Origin: Glycomyces albidus | GTDB lineage: Bacteria; Actinomycetota; Actinomycetes; Mycobacteriales; Micromonosporaceae | Direction: 5' to 3' | Length of the DNA: 33,991 nucleotides | Assembly: GCF_009451885.1 (NCBI RefSeq) | Contig: NZ_WIAO01000046.1 | Coordinates: 1 to 33,991 of the forward strand | Shown: positions 8,076 through 15,394 of the stretch, piece after piece | Layout of the letters: every line of letters begins with the position of its first letter | How positions within the stretch are numbered: position 1 is the first letter of the stretch | The notes under the pieces: generated by a model | Seen by the model: the letters and a program-made list of their open reading frames with translations, nothing else | Told to the model about the DNA's origin: nothing | Databases searched by the model: none | Made by a program: the position numbers and the translations under genes

Positions 8076-8918
8076 TCAGTACTCGACGTCGCAGAGCTTC
8101 CAGGCGCCGTCTTCCTCGACCGCGGTGAAGGTGTAGCCGGAAGAGAGGTCGTCCTCGGAGTCCGGCGGCAGGTCGTCGAGGGTCCAGCCGGCCCAGACCT
8201 TGGTCTCGCCGTTCTCCTCCTTCGACATGCTCCACAGGAGGAACCCGTAGTCGCCGCCGTCGTACTCGAGCTCCCATTCGACGTCGAACTCCATGTTGTC
8301 GCTCGGGCTCGCGCACACGACCGACTGGAGCGCCGCGTCGTCGTCCGTGTCGGACGCGAGGCGGTAAGTGAGGGCCGCGCCCTCAGGGGTGTTCGCGTCG
8401 AACGACTCGGAGCTGACCGGCGTGCCCCACCCTTCGAGGGTGGCGCCGGAGTCGCCCCCGTCGGTGCTCTCCTCCTCGGTCGGTTCGGTCGAGGGCTCCT
8501 CGGACGGGGCGGGCTCCTCGGATTCGCTGGTGCTCGTGTCGTCGCCCTCGCCCGCCTGCGGGTCCTCGTCGTCCTCGGTCAGCGTCGGGATGAGGAGGAC
8601 CGCCGCGACGCCGAGGACGACGACGAGGCCGACCACGACCGCGAGGATCACGCCGAGGTTGCCGCCCTGCTTGGCCGGCGGGATCGGCGGCGGCAGCACC
8701 GAGCCGGGCGCCGTCGGGTACGGGCCCGGCTGGACGCCCATGGGCGGGCCGGGCTGCGAGTACTGGGGCGGCGGCTGCGAGTAACCGGGCTGCTGCTGGT
8801 AGTAGTTCGTGGGAGGCGGAGGCGTGTTGTATCCCTGCGCGTAGGGGTCGCTGGGCTGCTGCGGCTCGGGTTGCAGCTGATACTGCGGGTTCTCGCCGCC
8901 GGGGGGCGGATACGTCAT
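8076..8918 (-). CDS. Pro/Gln/Tyr-rich single-pass membrane protein with extracytoplasmic domain
   Basis: 280 residues from ATG 8918. A long cytoplasmic N-terminus rich in Pro, Gln and Tyr (about 1-85) leads to one membrane helix (about 88-111). An acidic Ser/Glu/Pro linker (about 113-165) and an exported domain of about 110 residues follow. The exported domain contains YRLASDTDDDAALQSVVCASPS and ends DGAWKLCDVEY; it has two cysteines and looks like a DUF4878/NTF2-like fold with a typical 'W+LC' final strand. The same layout recurs in the protein at 17420-18412. These are abundant cell-envelope proteins of unknown function in actinobacteria. Confidence 0.82.
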   Translation of the reverse strand: MTYPPPGGENPQYQLQPEPQQPSDPYAQGYNTPPPPTNYYQQQPGYSQPPPQYSQPGPPMGVQPGPYPTAPGSVLPPPIPPAKQGGNLGVILAVVVGLVVVLGVAAVLLIPTLTEDDEDPQAGEGDDTSTSESEEPAPSEEPSTEPTEEESTDGGDSGATLEGWGTPVSSESFDANTPEGAALTYRLASDTDDDAALQSVVCASPSDNMEFDVEWELEYDGGDYGFLLWSMSKEENGETKVWAGWTLDDLPPDSEDDLSSGYTFTAVEEDGAWKLCDVEY

Positions 8919-9235
8919 AGCTCTAACACGCCTCGTCTTCTCAGGGGCTGGGGCCGGACACGGGGGATGGGTTCCACCGGGTGCTTCCGATCGTACAGGC
9001 ACGGGGCGACGATGTGGCACCCGCGAATGCGCAGGTCCAGGCGTCGATTCGGTGACGGCGCCGCCGAAGCCGCCCCCGGCGCCCGTCGCACACCCTGTGC
9101 GATCGCGGTTCGCATTGGAGGACTACGCTTTATGCCCCGGCCCTCTGCATCCGGGCCCGTGCCCTGGGCCCCGCGCGGCGCCGTACCGAGAAGTTCAGGC
9201 AGCAAAGATCACCGCTTCTACCCGAGGTTCAACGT
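8919..9235. other. Divergent intergenic region
   Basis: 317 bases between divergently oriented genes, so it must hold two promoters. A possible -10 for the leftward gene is TACGAT (8990-8995, minus strand), with only a poor -35. For the rightward gene no convincing promoter was found; GAGG about nine bases before ATG 9236 is its ribosome site. No supported gene. Confidence 0.4.
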
Positions 9236-10336
9236 ATGGCGAACACCGATGCAATGGGGCTCTGGACGCTCAGGTTCTCCTCCGTCCTCGCCCCCGTCTC
9301 CGTAGTGGAGCTCCTCGAGATCAACCGGTTCTGGGGGTACGGGCTCCTCGGCCCGGCCATCGCCGCCACTTGGGCGACGAGCGTGTGGCAGCGCCGGCGC
9401 CAGCTCGCCCGCGTCGGACCCGTCGAGGCGCCCGGCCCCGAGGCCCGCCAGGGGTTCTGGGACGCCCGGTCCGAAGCTCCCGCCGCGGGCGGCCACGCCG
9501 AGCGCCGCGACCGCGCCATGACCAATCTCGTCGCGTCCATCAAGGACGAGACGCTCGACTCGGATCTGCGCATCCAGCTCATCCAGGACCTCGTCGACCT
9601 CGGCGGCGAGGACATGGCGCTGCGCCTCGCGCCCGTCGCCGTCTCCTCCGAAGTGGACGTGGAGGTGCGGCTCGAGGCCGCCGAGCACATGGGCCGCTTC
9701 AGCCTCGGCGACGCCACCGAGGCCCTCGAAGCGATCGCCACCGACCCCGGCGTCGGCGACAAGCACCGCCTCGACGCGGCCTGCGCCCTCGCCGACGGCG
9801 CCGCCCGGCAGGCCGCGATCGCGCTCATGCAGCTCGTCACCGACGACGGCGTCAGCGAGTACGTGCGGCACTCGGCCGCGAACGCGCTGCGCCGCGTCAA
9901 CCGGCCCGCCGCGGCGATGGCGCTGCGGCACCTGGCGAACGCGCCGCTCGTCACCTCCCGGCTGCGGATCATCTGCGCCGAGCAGCTCGCCGACGACAAC
10001 CTCGAGGACGCCCGCGACGCGCTCTGGCGGATCGTGAAGGGCGTCGAGGCGGTCATGGACCACCATCTCGGCATCGACGCGGCCGAGGCGATGCACGGGA
10101 TCGACCCGGAGGCCGGCATCGAGGCGTACTCGGTGCTCGCGGTCGACTCCTGCTTCCACTGGTACGGGCGGATCGAGGCCGCGTACCGGCTCGGGCGGCT
10201 CGGCGTCGGCGACGGGTTCGACCTGCTCAGCGACTTCGCGTGCGCGGAAGGCGTGGACGACGTGTACGGGCTGGCCGCGCTCGACCGGCTGTTCCAGTTG
10301 GAGATCGAGTCGGGGACGCTCGACGCCGAGGAGTGA
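9236..10336 (+). CDS. HEAT/ARM-repeat protein with N-terminal membrane segment
   Basis: 366 residues. A hydrophobic N-terminal region (about 8-52) may hold one or two membrane helices, followed by a basic stretch (WQRRRQ). From about residue 95 to the end the protein is a run of paired helices of about 30-35 residues (RIQLIQDLVDLGGEDMALRLAPVA, RLEAAEHMGRFSLGDATEALEAIA, RLDAACALADGAARQAAIALMQL, VRHSAANALRRVN and so on), the pattern of HEAT or PBS-lyase-type repeats. Such scaffolds bind proteins or nucleic acids. No catalytic motif is seen. It is convergent with the methyltransferase gene, 13 bases away. The role is unknown. Confidence 0.8.
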   Translation: MANTDAMGLWTLRFSSVLAPVSVVELLEINRFWGYGLLGPAIAATWATSVWQRRRQLARVGPVEAPGPEARQGFWDARSEAPAAGGHAERRDRAMTNLVASIKDETLDSDLRIQLIQDLVDLGGEDMALRLAPVAVSSEVDVEVRLEAAEHMGRFSLGDATEALEAIATDPGVGDKHRLDAACALADGAARQAAIALMQLVTDDGVSEYVRHSAANALRRVNRPAAAMALRHLANAPLVTSRLRIICAEQLADDNLEDARDALWRIVKGVEAVMDHHLGIDAAEAMHGIDPEAGIEAYSVLAVDSCFHWYGRIEAAYRLGRLGVGDGFDLLSDFACAEGVDDVYGLAALDRLFQLEIESGTLDAEE

Positions 10337-10349
10337 CCCGCGCCGGCGC

Positions 10350-11225
10350 TCAGCCGGGTTTGACGGCCGTGTAGACCGTGTCGACGCCGATCTGGTGGAG
10401 GTCGCGGCGGTGACCGAGCCAGTCGGGGCCGTCCCGGTCGAGCAGGCGCGCCCACGCGTCGCGGTCCTCGTCGGTCAGGTACCGGTCGAACCAGCCGACC
10501 TTGGTGGTCAGGGCCGCGATCGCGCGCTCGAGATCGGCGCCTTCGAGCGGCGCCGGCTGCTCGACGAGCTCGTTCACGGTCCGCACCCCGGTGAGCCCGG
10601 CCCGTTCGAGCGCGAGGTTCCACCCGTAGGAGAGGGGCGTGCCGCCGTGCTCGGCGAGTTCGTCGGCGAGGCGACGCGTGCCGGCCTCGATGAGCCGCAG
10701 CTCCAGGCCGGGCCTGCCGACGCCCAGGTTCGCGGGCAGGTACTGGGCCGCCAGGCCGCCTTCGCCGATGGCGAGCCGCCCGCCCGGCGCCAGCAGCTCG
10801 GCCAGGTTGCCGAGGGCCGCTTGAGGATCGGCGGCATGGTGGATGACGTGCCCCGCCCACAGGAAGTCGGCCGGGCCGCCGACCGCGGCGGCGAGCGCCT
10901 CGGGGTCGTCGACCGACGCGAGGGCGGTCGCCATCGGGGTCCCGCGTTCGGCGGCGAGCTCCTGGACGAGTTCGAGCATCGCCGGTTCGGCGTCGACGGC
11001 GGTCACCCGGATGCCCGGGACGGTCTCGGCGAGCGCGAACGCCATGCTCGCGGCCCCGCACCCGATGTCGGCGGCCACGCGTGCGCCCGGGTCGGCCAGG
11101 GCCGCGGCGAGGCGGCGGTACCTGCCGGTCTCGGCGTCGGCGCGATCGCGGAACCGGGGCGCGGCCTCGGCGAAGTCGAACGCCGCCTGCTCGCCGCTGC
11201 CGTGGTGGTGTGCGTGGCCTCCCAT
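10350..11225 (-). CDS. Class I SAM-dependent methyltransferase
   Basis: 291 residues from ATG 11225. The His-rich start (GGHAHHHG) is followed by the Rossmann SAM-binding motif at about 50-58 (VAADIGCGAAS). The acidic residue ending strand 2 lies in VTAVDAEPAML, and a motif resembling post-I appears as DFLWAGHVIHHAADP. The C-terminal region is unlike characterised rRNA methylases, so the acceptor (small molecule, lipid or protein) cannot be stated. It lies downstream of the Sensor-domain gene in the same direction but is separated by a hairpin, so cotranscription is doubtful. Confidence 0.88.
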   Translation of the reverse strand: MGGHAHHHGSGEQAAFDFAEAAPRFRDRADAETGRYRRLAAALADPGARVAADIGCGAASMAFALAETVPGIRVTAVDAEPAMLELVQELAAERGTPMATALASVDDPEALAAAVGGPADFLWAGHVIHHAADPQAALGNLAELLAPGGRLAIGEGGLAAQYLPANLGVGRPGLELRLIEAGTRRLADELAEHGGTPLSYGWNLALERAGLTGVRTVNELVEQPAPLEGADLERAIAALTTKVGWFDRYLTDEDRDAWARLLDRDGPDWLGHRRDLHQIGVDTVYTAVKPG

Positions 11226-11271
11226 GCGGGCCAACCTATCACCGGTCCAGAGCGCCGCCCGGGCGTACGCC

Positions 11272-11303
11272 GAAGGGCGGCCGCGCGACGCGACCGCCCC
11301 TTC
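11272..11303 (-). terminator. Hairpin between the Sensor-domain and methyltransferase genes
   Basis: GAAGGGCGG (11272-11280) pairs with CCGCCCCTTC (11294-11303) with one bulged base. It stands just past the Sensor-domain stop at 11315 on the minus strand. A perfect palindrome GAACCGCGGTTC (11305-11316) spans the stop codon. Confidence 0.45.
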
Positions 11304-11314
11304 GGAACCGCGGT

Positions 11315-12022
11315 TCAGGCCGCGGACAGGCGCTCCTGGACGCGGGTGACCTCGGCGTCGGCGGCCGCGGAGCGGACCGGGCCGTGCGGGCGGTCCGCTT
11401 CCGTCAGCGAAGCGAGCAGGCCGCGGGAGAGCCCGGCCTGGGTCAGTGCGAAGCCGCGCAGCACCAGCGGGAGCAGCAGGGCCATGACCAGGCCGCCGAG
11501 GACCGCGAGCGCGGAGACGGCGAGGTACGAGTCGCCCCAGCCGAGCCAGCGGGTGGCGTACTCGAGGCCGTCGCCGTCGCCCGAGGCGCGGCGGATCGCC
11601 CAGGCGTACAGGGGATAGACCAGGGACGCGACCGTGGCCGCCCACCAGGACAGGGCCACCGCGAAGCCCGCGATGGCGAGCGGGAAGTTGACCAGGCCCC
11701 ACAGGAGGTTCAGCCACGACTGGCCGTCGGTGAGCGGGGTCAGGAACCGGCGCAGCGCCGACGCGCCCTCGGGGGCGCGTCGGTAGCGTGGCTGGACCAC
11801 GGGGCCGCCGAGCACCGATTCGAGCTGGAACCGGCCCGCGGCGGCCAGGCCCCGCATGGCGAGCAGTGTCGCGGCCAGGATCGGGACGCCGACCCAGACG
11901 ACGGCGGTGCCGATGCCGGCCGAGAAGCCGGCGACGGTGATCACGAAGGCCGGCAGGGCGATGGGAAACGCGGAGAGCAGGTACGCCGAGTCGGCGCCGA
12001 GCTGCTTGAAGATCTTGTTCAT
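11315..12022 (-). CDS. Stand-alone 'Sensor' (PF13796-like) four-helix membrane protein
   Basis: 235 residues from ATG 12022 (GAAG-type ribosome site). Four membrane helices in two hairpins: about 13-35 and 33-57, then about 105-130 and 128-150 region, plus a long hydrophobic pair near 175-205. They are separated by an extracytoplasmic loop containing RFQLESVLGGPVVQPRYRRAPEG. This is the pattern of the putative sensor domain that in actinomycetes precedes HisKA_3 histidine kinases. Here the protein ends at a helix RSAAADAEVTRVQERLSAA, the position where the kinase would begin, and no kinase follows. It could be an inhibitor or scaffold for another kinase, or a remnant. Confidence 0.75.
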   Translation of the reverse strand: MNKIFKQLGADSAYLLSAFPIALPAFVITVAGFSAGIGTAVVWVGVPILAATLLAMRGLAAAGRFQLESVLGGPVVQPRYRRAPEGASALRRFLTPLTDGQSWLNLLWGLVNFPLAIAGFAVALSWWAATVASLVYPLYAWAIRRASGDGDGLEYATRWLGWGDSYLAVSALAVLGGLVMALLLPLVLRGFALTQAGLSRGLLASLTEADRPHGPVRSAAADAEVTRVQERLSAA

Positions 12023-12211
12023 GTCTTCAATCCTCGGCCGCAGAGGGCGCTCGTTCGAGCCTGCGAGCAGGCATTTCACTGGTAGGGACAGCCTTACCCG
12101 GCGGTTCCGGCCTGCCCCGGCCCCGGAGCGCGAACGCGCCCGGGGGCGGGATCATGAGTCGGTCGCTGGTCGGGTCGGTCGTCGGCGGTCAGTATCGTTC
12201 GCCGCGCCCGG

Positions 12212-12580
12212 TCAACCGCGATATGTCCACCATGGACTCCCGGGTTCGCGCGGCAGCGGTATGGTCCGCCGCATGAGCTCGGCGTCGAGCGGAGCCAGGA
12301 GGTGTCGCAATTCGCGGGCCGACCGCTTCGGCAGCCGGTGGAGTGCCAGCTCCAGTGTCTCGCGGCCCGGTTGCGGTGGGCAGTTTTCGCAGCAGTCGCC
12401 GATCCTCGCGCCTCCGGTGCGGAGTCGTTTCGAAGGAAGGTGGACGGTGCGCTTCCATCTCAGGAACGCGTCGGCGATATCGCCGGGGATGAATCCGGCG
12501 TCGGCCAGTTCGAGCCGTACCACCGCGGCTGCAGGGCGCCCGAGGCGCCGGGGATTCTGGGGGTGGGGCGCCTTCTCCAC
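12212..12580 (-). CDS. Small CxxC protein, unknown; possibly the 3' part of a gene interrupted by an amber codon
   Basis: 122 residues from GTG 12580. It contains a CCENC cysteine cluster and ends with a helix RSARELRHLLAPLDAELMRRTIPLP, then PWWTYRG. This resembles the C-terminus of small actinomycete hypothetical proteins that end in a 'LPxRARxELRRLVxxLD...RTxPDP' helix. Upstream in the same frame an ATG at 12670 opens a reading frame (MVGMDDNRKGDAA) that hits TAG at 12629-12631, after which the frame stays open to this GTG. Either translation starts at GTG 12580, which has a poor ribosome site, or the gene is a nonsense-interrupted pseudogene. The overlapping arginine-rich frame on the same strand is a shadow. 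Confidence 0.55.
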   Translation of the reverse strand: MEKAPHPQNPRRLGRPAAAVVRLELADAGFIPGDIADAFLRWKRTVHLPSKRLRTGGARIGDCCENCPPQPGRETLELALHRLPKRSARELRHLLAPLDAELMRRTIPLPREPGSPWWTYRG

Positions 12581-12696
12581 TCCCGGGGGAGACGGCGGTC
12601 CCGCGGTGCGCGCACTCGCGCGGGCGGCCTACGCGGCATCGCCCTTTCTGTTGTCGTCCATGCCGACCATTATGTCGGGCCCGCGCCGGGAGAGGT

Positions 12697-12730
12697 GCGG
12701 CCCGGGTCGTTGACCTCGACACCGGGCCGC
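12697..12730 (-). terminator. Long hairpin closing the structured RNA region
   Basis: GCGGCCCGG-GTCG-loop-CGAC-(A)-CCGGGCCGC gives a 13-bp stem with one bulged base and a 7-base loop. It lies about 60 bases 3' of the tRNA-like module on the minus strand and could end that transcript. It has no T tract. Confidence 0.5.
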
Positions 12731-12788
12731 CATGTGCCACATAGTCGCCGCTGCGTACCTTGCCGGTAGCCGTTGAGGCTGCTGCTAG

Positions 12789-12859
12789 CATCGCGCTCTA
12801 CCATTGAACTACCGCCGCATGTGGTGCGGCGGGGAGGATTCGAACCTCCAACTTCGATG
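12789..12859 (-). ncRNA. Circularly permuted tRNA-like module with encoded CCA
   Basis: Read 5'-3' on the minus strand the order is: anticodon-stem 3' strand CATCG (12859-12855), variable loop AAGTT, T-arm GGAGG-TTCGAAT-CCTCC (12849-12833), acceptor 3' strand CCGCCGC (12832-12826), discriminator A, CCA (12824-12822), three bases CAT, acceptor 5' strand GCGGCGG (12818-12812), TA, D-arm GTTC-AATGGTA-GAGC (12809-12795), G26, anticodon-stem 5' strand CGATG (12793-12789). All stems pair: acceptor 7/7, anticodon 5/5, T 5/5, D 4/4 with one G-U. The anticodon loop is replaced by the outside sequence. Perfect pairing between the two halves excludes two unrelated tRNA fragments. It is either a genuinely permuted tRNA gene or a tRNA mimic such as the YrlA-type Y RNA module. 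Confidence 0.85.
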
Positions 12860-13082
12860 ACCTATAGAGCTACTCGCGGTACCGCGCGGCGTGGCGAATG
12901 CTGAAGCTGGAGCGAGAGTCTCAGTTTTGGCGGAGAACGTGTGCCCATCGGCTGCGGGGCTAAATTCCGCAGGGGACTCGTATCCCCAAGTGTTCCCGCC
13001 GTCTACTCGGACTGAATCTCAGTTTCAGCGTTGTTCGGCGCTTGCGCGCCAACCCCTGTCGCTCAACAGGGGGGTCTGTGTC

Positions 13083-13817
13083 CTACTCGCCGAGCAGGTA
13101 TCCGAAGATCCTCGCGCCCATCTGCTCGTCGACGACCTCGGTCCCGTTGGCCTCCTCACGCGCGAACTTCACCGCGATCAGCAGCTTCTCCAACCGGTCC
13201 GAGAGCTGCGCGACGCGCTTGGCGGGAGCCGAACCCGAGAACTTCACCGTCGTCCAGTAGCCGACCGGGATGTCCTCGTAGTAGACCTCGACCTGCGCCG
13301 GGTGCTCCTCGGTCGCCTCGGCCTTCACGTGGTTGCGCGGGACCTTCTTCGTGCGGACCGTCCGCACCGGGTCGGTCGCGTAGCAGTCCGCGGCCTCGTT
13401 GAACGTCCACGACTCGGCCGCGTCCAGCACCGGGAGGGACTTCACGAACGCCTGGAGCTCCCCGAGCTGCTTCTCGAGGAACAGCAGGTAGGTGACGGGG
13501 ACGTCGGCGGCCAGGGCCTCGCCGTCGACCGTGATGTCGGCGGTCGCGATCGCGTTGGTGCGATCCTTGGTGGCGGTGACGTCGAACAGGCGCGTCATCG
13601 CCGCGGAGACCTCGCGAAGCTGCTCCTCGACCCGCCGCTGCACCTTCGTCGACTCGGGCGGCAGCTGCTCGCCCTCCTCGTCCTTCGGCTGGTAGGTCCG
13701 GGAGATGCCCGACAGCAGCGGCGCCTTGCCGAGCTCGCGTCCGGCGTCGCCGAGCGCGCGGGCGGCCTTCGCCTTGACGCTCTTCTCGATCGCGATGATC
13801 TGGTTCAACTTGGTCAC
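13083..13817 (-). CDS. Conserved actinobacterial/phage protein of unknown function next to the structured RNA
   Basis: 244 residues from GTG 13817, with GAGGG about nine bases upstream. The start VTKLNQIIAIEKSVK and the blocks LLSGISRTYQPKDEEGEQLPPES, TRLFDVTATKD, VPVTYLLFLEKQLGELQAFV, KKVPRNHVKAEATEEHPAQVEVYYEDIPVGYWTTVKFSG and KFAREEANGTEV are strongly conserved in a family I know from many actinomycetes and actinobacteriophages. I believe it is catalogued as DUF7873, but I cannot check that. It is soluble, with coiled-coil-like charged N- and C-terminal helices around a beta-rich centre; there is no catalytic motif I recognise. The permuted tRNA-like RNA region begins a few bases after its stop on the same strand, suggesting an RNA-protein pair. 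Confidence 0.85.
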   Translation of the reverse strand: MTKLNQIIAIEKSVKAKAARALGDAGRELGKAPLLSGISRTYQPKDEEGEQLPPESTKVQRRVEEQLREVSAAMTRLFDVTATKDRTNAIATADITVDGEALAADVPVTYLLFLEKQLGELQAFVKSLPVLDAAESWTFNEAADCYATDPVRTVRTKKVPRNHVKAEATEEHPAQVEVYYEDIPVGYWTTVKFSGSAPAKRVAQLSDRLEKLLIAVKFAREEANGTEVVDEQMGARIFGYLLGE

Positions 13818-13883
13818 GGAGCAACCCTCACTTTCGGGGCCCACCATAGAGTGTCCCCGCCACTGCGGGCGACGCACCGTCCC

Positions 13884-14405
13884 TCAGCGGTCGCACCACC
13901 GCGCCGAGCGCGCCGAACCGAGGAAGCACAGGATCAGGATCGACAGGATGATCCCCGTGCAGTCGAACTGGAACGAGACCGACCGCCCGGGCTCGACGGG
14001 CACCATCGCCGAGAACAGCAGCACCTGCGCAATGACCTGGTAGCCGATGCTCACGCCCTCCAACGCCAGCGCGCCGGTGCGCGCCGAGGCGCTCCGCCGC
14101 ATGATGCGCACCGCGAACAGGCCGCGCAGCGCCGCGAACAGGGCCGTCTGCACGAGCGTCACCAGCAGCACCAGCGGGATCCAGTCCGCCAGGCCCGGGA
14201 CCGCCTCCGCGAACAGCTCCCGGCGGAACACCAGGACGAACGCCGAACCGAGCCCGCTGAACAGGCCGAGGCCGAAGAGGATCCACATCAGGACCACCGC
14301 GGCCGTCGTCAGGCCCGGCCGCCGCGGCGGCCCGGGAGGCCACGGCGCGGCCGGGTAGTACGGCTGCGGATAGGGGTACACGGGGTACTGCGGGGGGTCG
14401 GCCAA
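13884..14405 (-). CDS. Four-helix membrane protein with Pro/Tyr-rich N-terminus
   Basis: 173 residues from TTG 14405, chosen because GGAGGG stands eight bases upstream. The cytoplasmic N-terminus is Pro/Tyr-rich (YPVYPYPQPYYP). Four membrane helices follow at about 35-58, 70-98 (with IPLVLLVTLVQTALFAALRGLFAV), 115-137 and 145-165. It resembles the many small 'integral membrane protein' genes of actinobacteria, and function is unknown. It ends 66 bases upstream of the conserved RNA-associated gene in the same direction, so it might share a transcript, though nothing links them functionally. Confidence 0.8.
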   Translation of the reverse strand: MADPPQYPVYPYPQPYYPAAPWPPGPPRRPGLTTAAVVLMWILFGLGLFSGLGSAFVLVFRRELFAEAVPGLADWIPLVLLVTLVQTALFAALRGLFAVRIMRRSASARTGALALEGVSIGYQVIAQVLLFSAMVPVEPGRSVSFQFDCTGIILSILILCFLGSARSARWCDR

Positions 14406-14471
14406 CGATCGGCCCTCCAAGCGGTGGGGATGTTACTACCGAGTGTAAGTGCGGAGCGGGCGCGGCGGGGT

Positions 14472-14486
14472 CCCGGAAAAACCGGG
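14472..14486. terminator. Small hairpin in the divergent intergenic region
   Basis: CCCGG-AAAAA-CCGGG (14472-14486) lies between divergent starts at 14405 and 14596. Because both genes point away it is more likely a leader structure or operator than a terminator. The region otherwise holds a possible -10 (TAGGGT, about 14533-14538) for the rightward gene. Confidence 0.25.
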
Positions 14487-14595
14487 CGGAGCGGTGCCGA
14501 GCGGTTTTCGGCGCACTGGTTTCGGGGTACTAGGGTGGTCGCGGGCCGCACGGCGGGCGACGCCGGCGGCACCCGCGGTAGGACGGAGACTCGAC

Positions 14596-15333
14596 ATGAT
14601 CATGCGGCTGGCCCAGTCGCTCGGATACGAGGTCGTCGAGGTCGACGACGGTGACGGAACCCTGGCCGTGGGAGGGCACGACGGCGCCAGCGCCCTCAGG
14701 GTCGGGTGGCGGCCGCTGATCGTCGAGGGGTACACCGGCTCCGGGTCGATCGACCGGTTCGCGATCCGCACCCGCGACGCCCGCCACCGCGAAAGCCTGC
14801 GCGGCATGCGCGAACGGCTCCGCGGGGACGACCGCGACGACGACCCCGTCGAGTTGGCCGAACCGATCCTCAAGCTCCTCCAGCCCGGCGCGTACGGGGT
14901 CCGGCGCTGGCCGGACGCGAACGTGCACATCGAGCCGTTCGGGGAGAACCGCTCCGCCTGGTGGTACCCGTACGAGCCGATCGGCACCGAGGGGACGGCG
15001 GTGATCCCCACCGACAGCTGGCCGCCGCCGAACGACGCCACGGTCGGGATGTACGCCGATGCGATCAGTCGCGGCGACCGGCCGCTCTCGGTCCTGCTGC
15101 GCTCCGAACCGCCCGGCGACGAGCAGGACTGCGCCGCGTTCCTCATCGACGGCCACCACAAGCTCGCGGCGTACCGCCGCACCGGCGTCGCCCCCCACTT
15201 CCTCGACATCGCCCACCTCGCCGACCGGCGGCCCTGCGAACCGGACGATCTGCGCGACGTCATCGACGGCGACGGGCAGCTCGAGCAGTCCGCGGCGAAC
15301 CTGATGCGGTACCTCGAGCGCGGTCGGCGCTGA
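14596..15333 (+). CDS. Hypothetical protein with a ParB/Srx-like DGHHKLAAY motif
   Basis: 245 residues from ATG 14596 with GGAG eight bases upstream. It is soluble. The C-terminal third contains DCAAFLIDGHHKLAAYRRTGVAP, the 'DGHHRxxAxxxxG' signature of the ParB/sulfiredoxin-like nucleotide-binding fold, preceded by LSVLLRSEPPGDEQ. There is no helix-turn-helix like that of ParB, so chromosome partitioning is not implied. The N-terminal half (VDDGDGTLAVGGHDGASALRVGWRP...) has no family I recognise. Proteins with an isolated motif of this type include ATP-dependent kinases and enzymes of uncertain function. It is convergent with the GNAT gene. Confidence 0.75.
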   Translation: MIMRLAQSLGYEVVEVDDGDGTLAVGGHDGASALRVGWRPLIVEGYTGSGSIDRFAIRTRDARHRESLRGMRERLRGDDRDDDPVELAEPILKLLQPGAYGVRRWPDANVHIEPFGENRSAWWYPYEPIGTEGTAVIPTDSWPPPNDATVGMYADAISRGDRPLSVLLRSEPPGDEQDCAAFLIDGHHKLAAYRRTGVAPHFLDIAHLADRRPCEPDDLRDVIDGDGQLEQSAANLMRYLERGRR

Positions 15334-15394
15334 ACCGCTCGCCGAGCGCGTAGCAGCGCACGGCCCGTTCCGCTTCCAATGCCGGACGGCGCGT

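Larger units (their letters stand above)
12697..13075 (-). ncRNA. Highly structured putative non-coding RNA containing a permuted tRNA-like domain
   Basis: This region of about 380 bases between the stop at 13083 and the hairpin at 12697-12730 has no supported gene but is dense in perfect hairpins on the minus strand. CCCCTGT/ACAGGGG lies at 13053-13072. GGCGC-GCAA-GCGCC at 13037-13050 has a GNRA tetraloop. GGGGA/TCCCC lies at 12972-12987 and CTGCGG/CCGCAG at 12952-12972, followed by the tRNA-like module at 12789-12859. Sequences outside the module can also pair: GTAGC (12869-12873) with GCTAC (12766-12770) and GTACC (12878-12882) with GGTAC (12755-12759). The cloverleaf would then sit at the tip of a longer stem, as the tRNA-mimic module does in bacterial Y RNAs. 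Start and end are inferred. No Rfam family that I can name fits the whole. Confidence 0.6.

Noticed and set aside
12189..12791. 200-codon arginine-rich frame overlapping the CxxC protein and the tRNA-like module
   Set aside because: Composition is that of an out-of-frame shadow, and it would run through the structured RNA.
12781..12860. Two adjacent degraded or partial ordinary tRNA genes
   Set aside because: The acceptor strands (7/7) and anticodon-stem strands (5/5) of the two halves are fully complementary to each other, which unrelated fragments would not be.
12781..12860. Permuted (two-piece) tmRNA
   Set aside because: The D-arm is full length with a GG-containing loop, the acceptor stem lacks the G-U pair of tmRNA, and no tag-peptide reading frame was found nearby.
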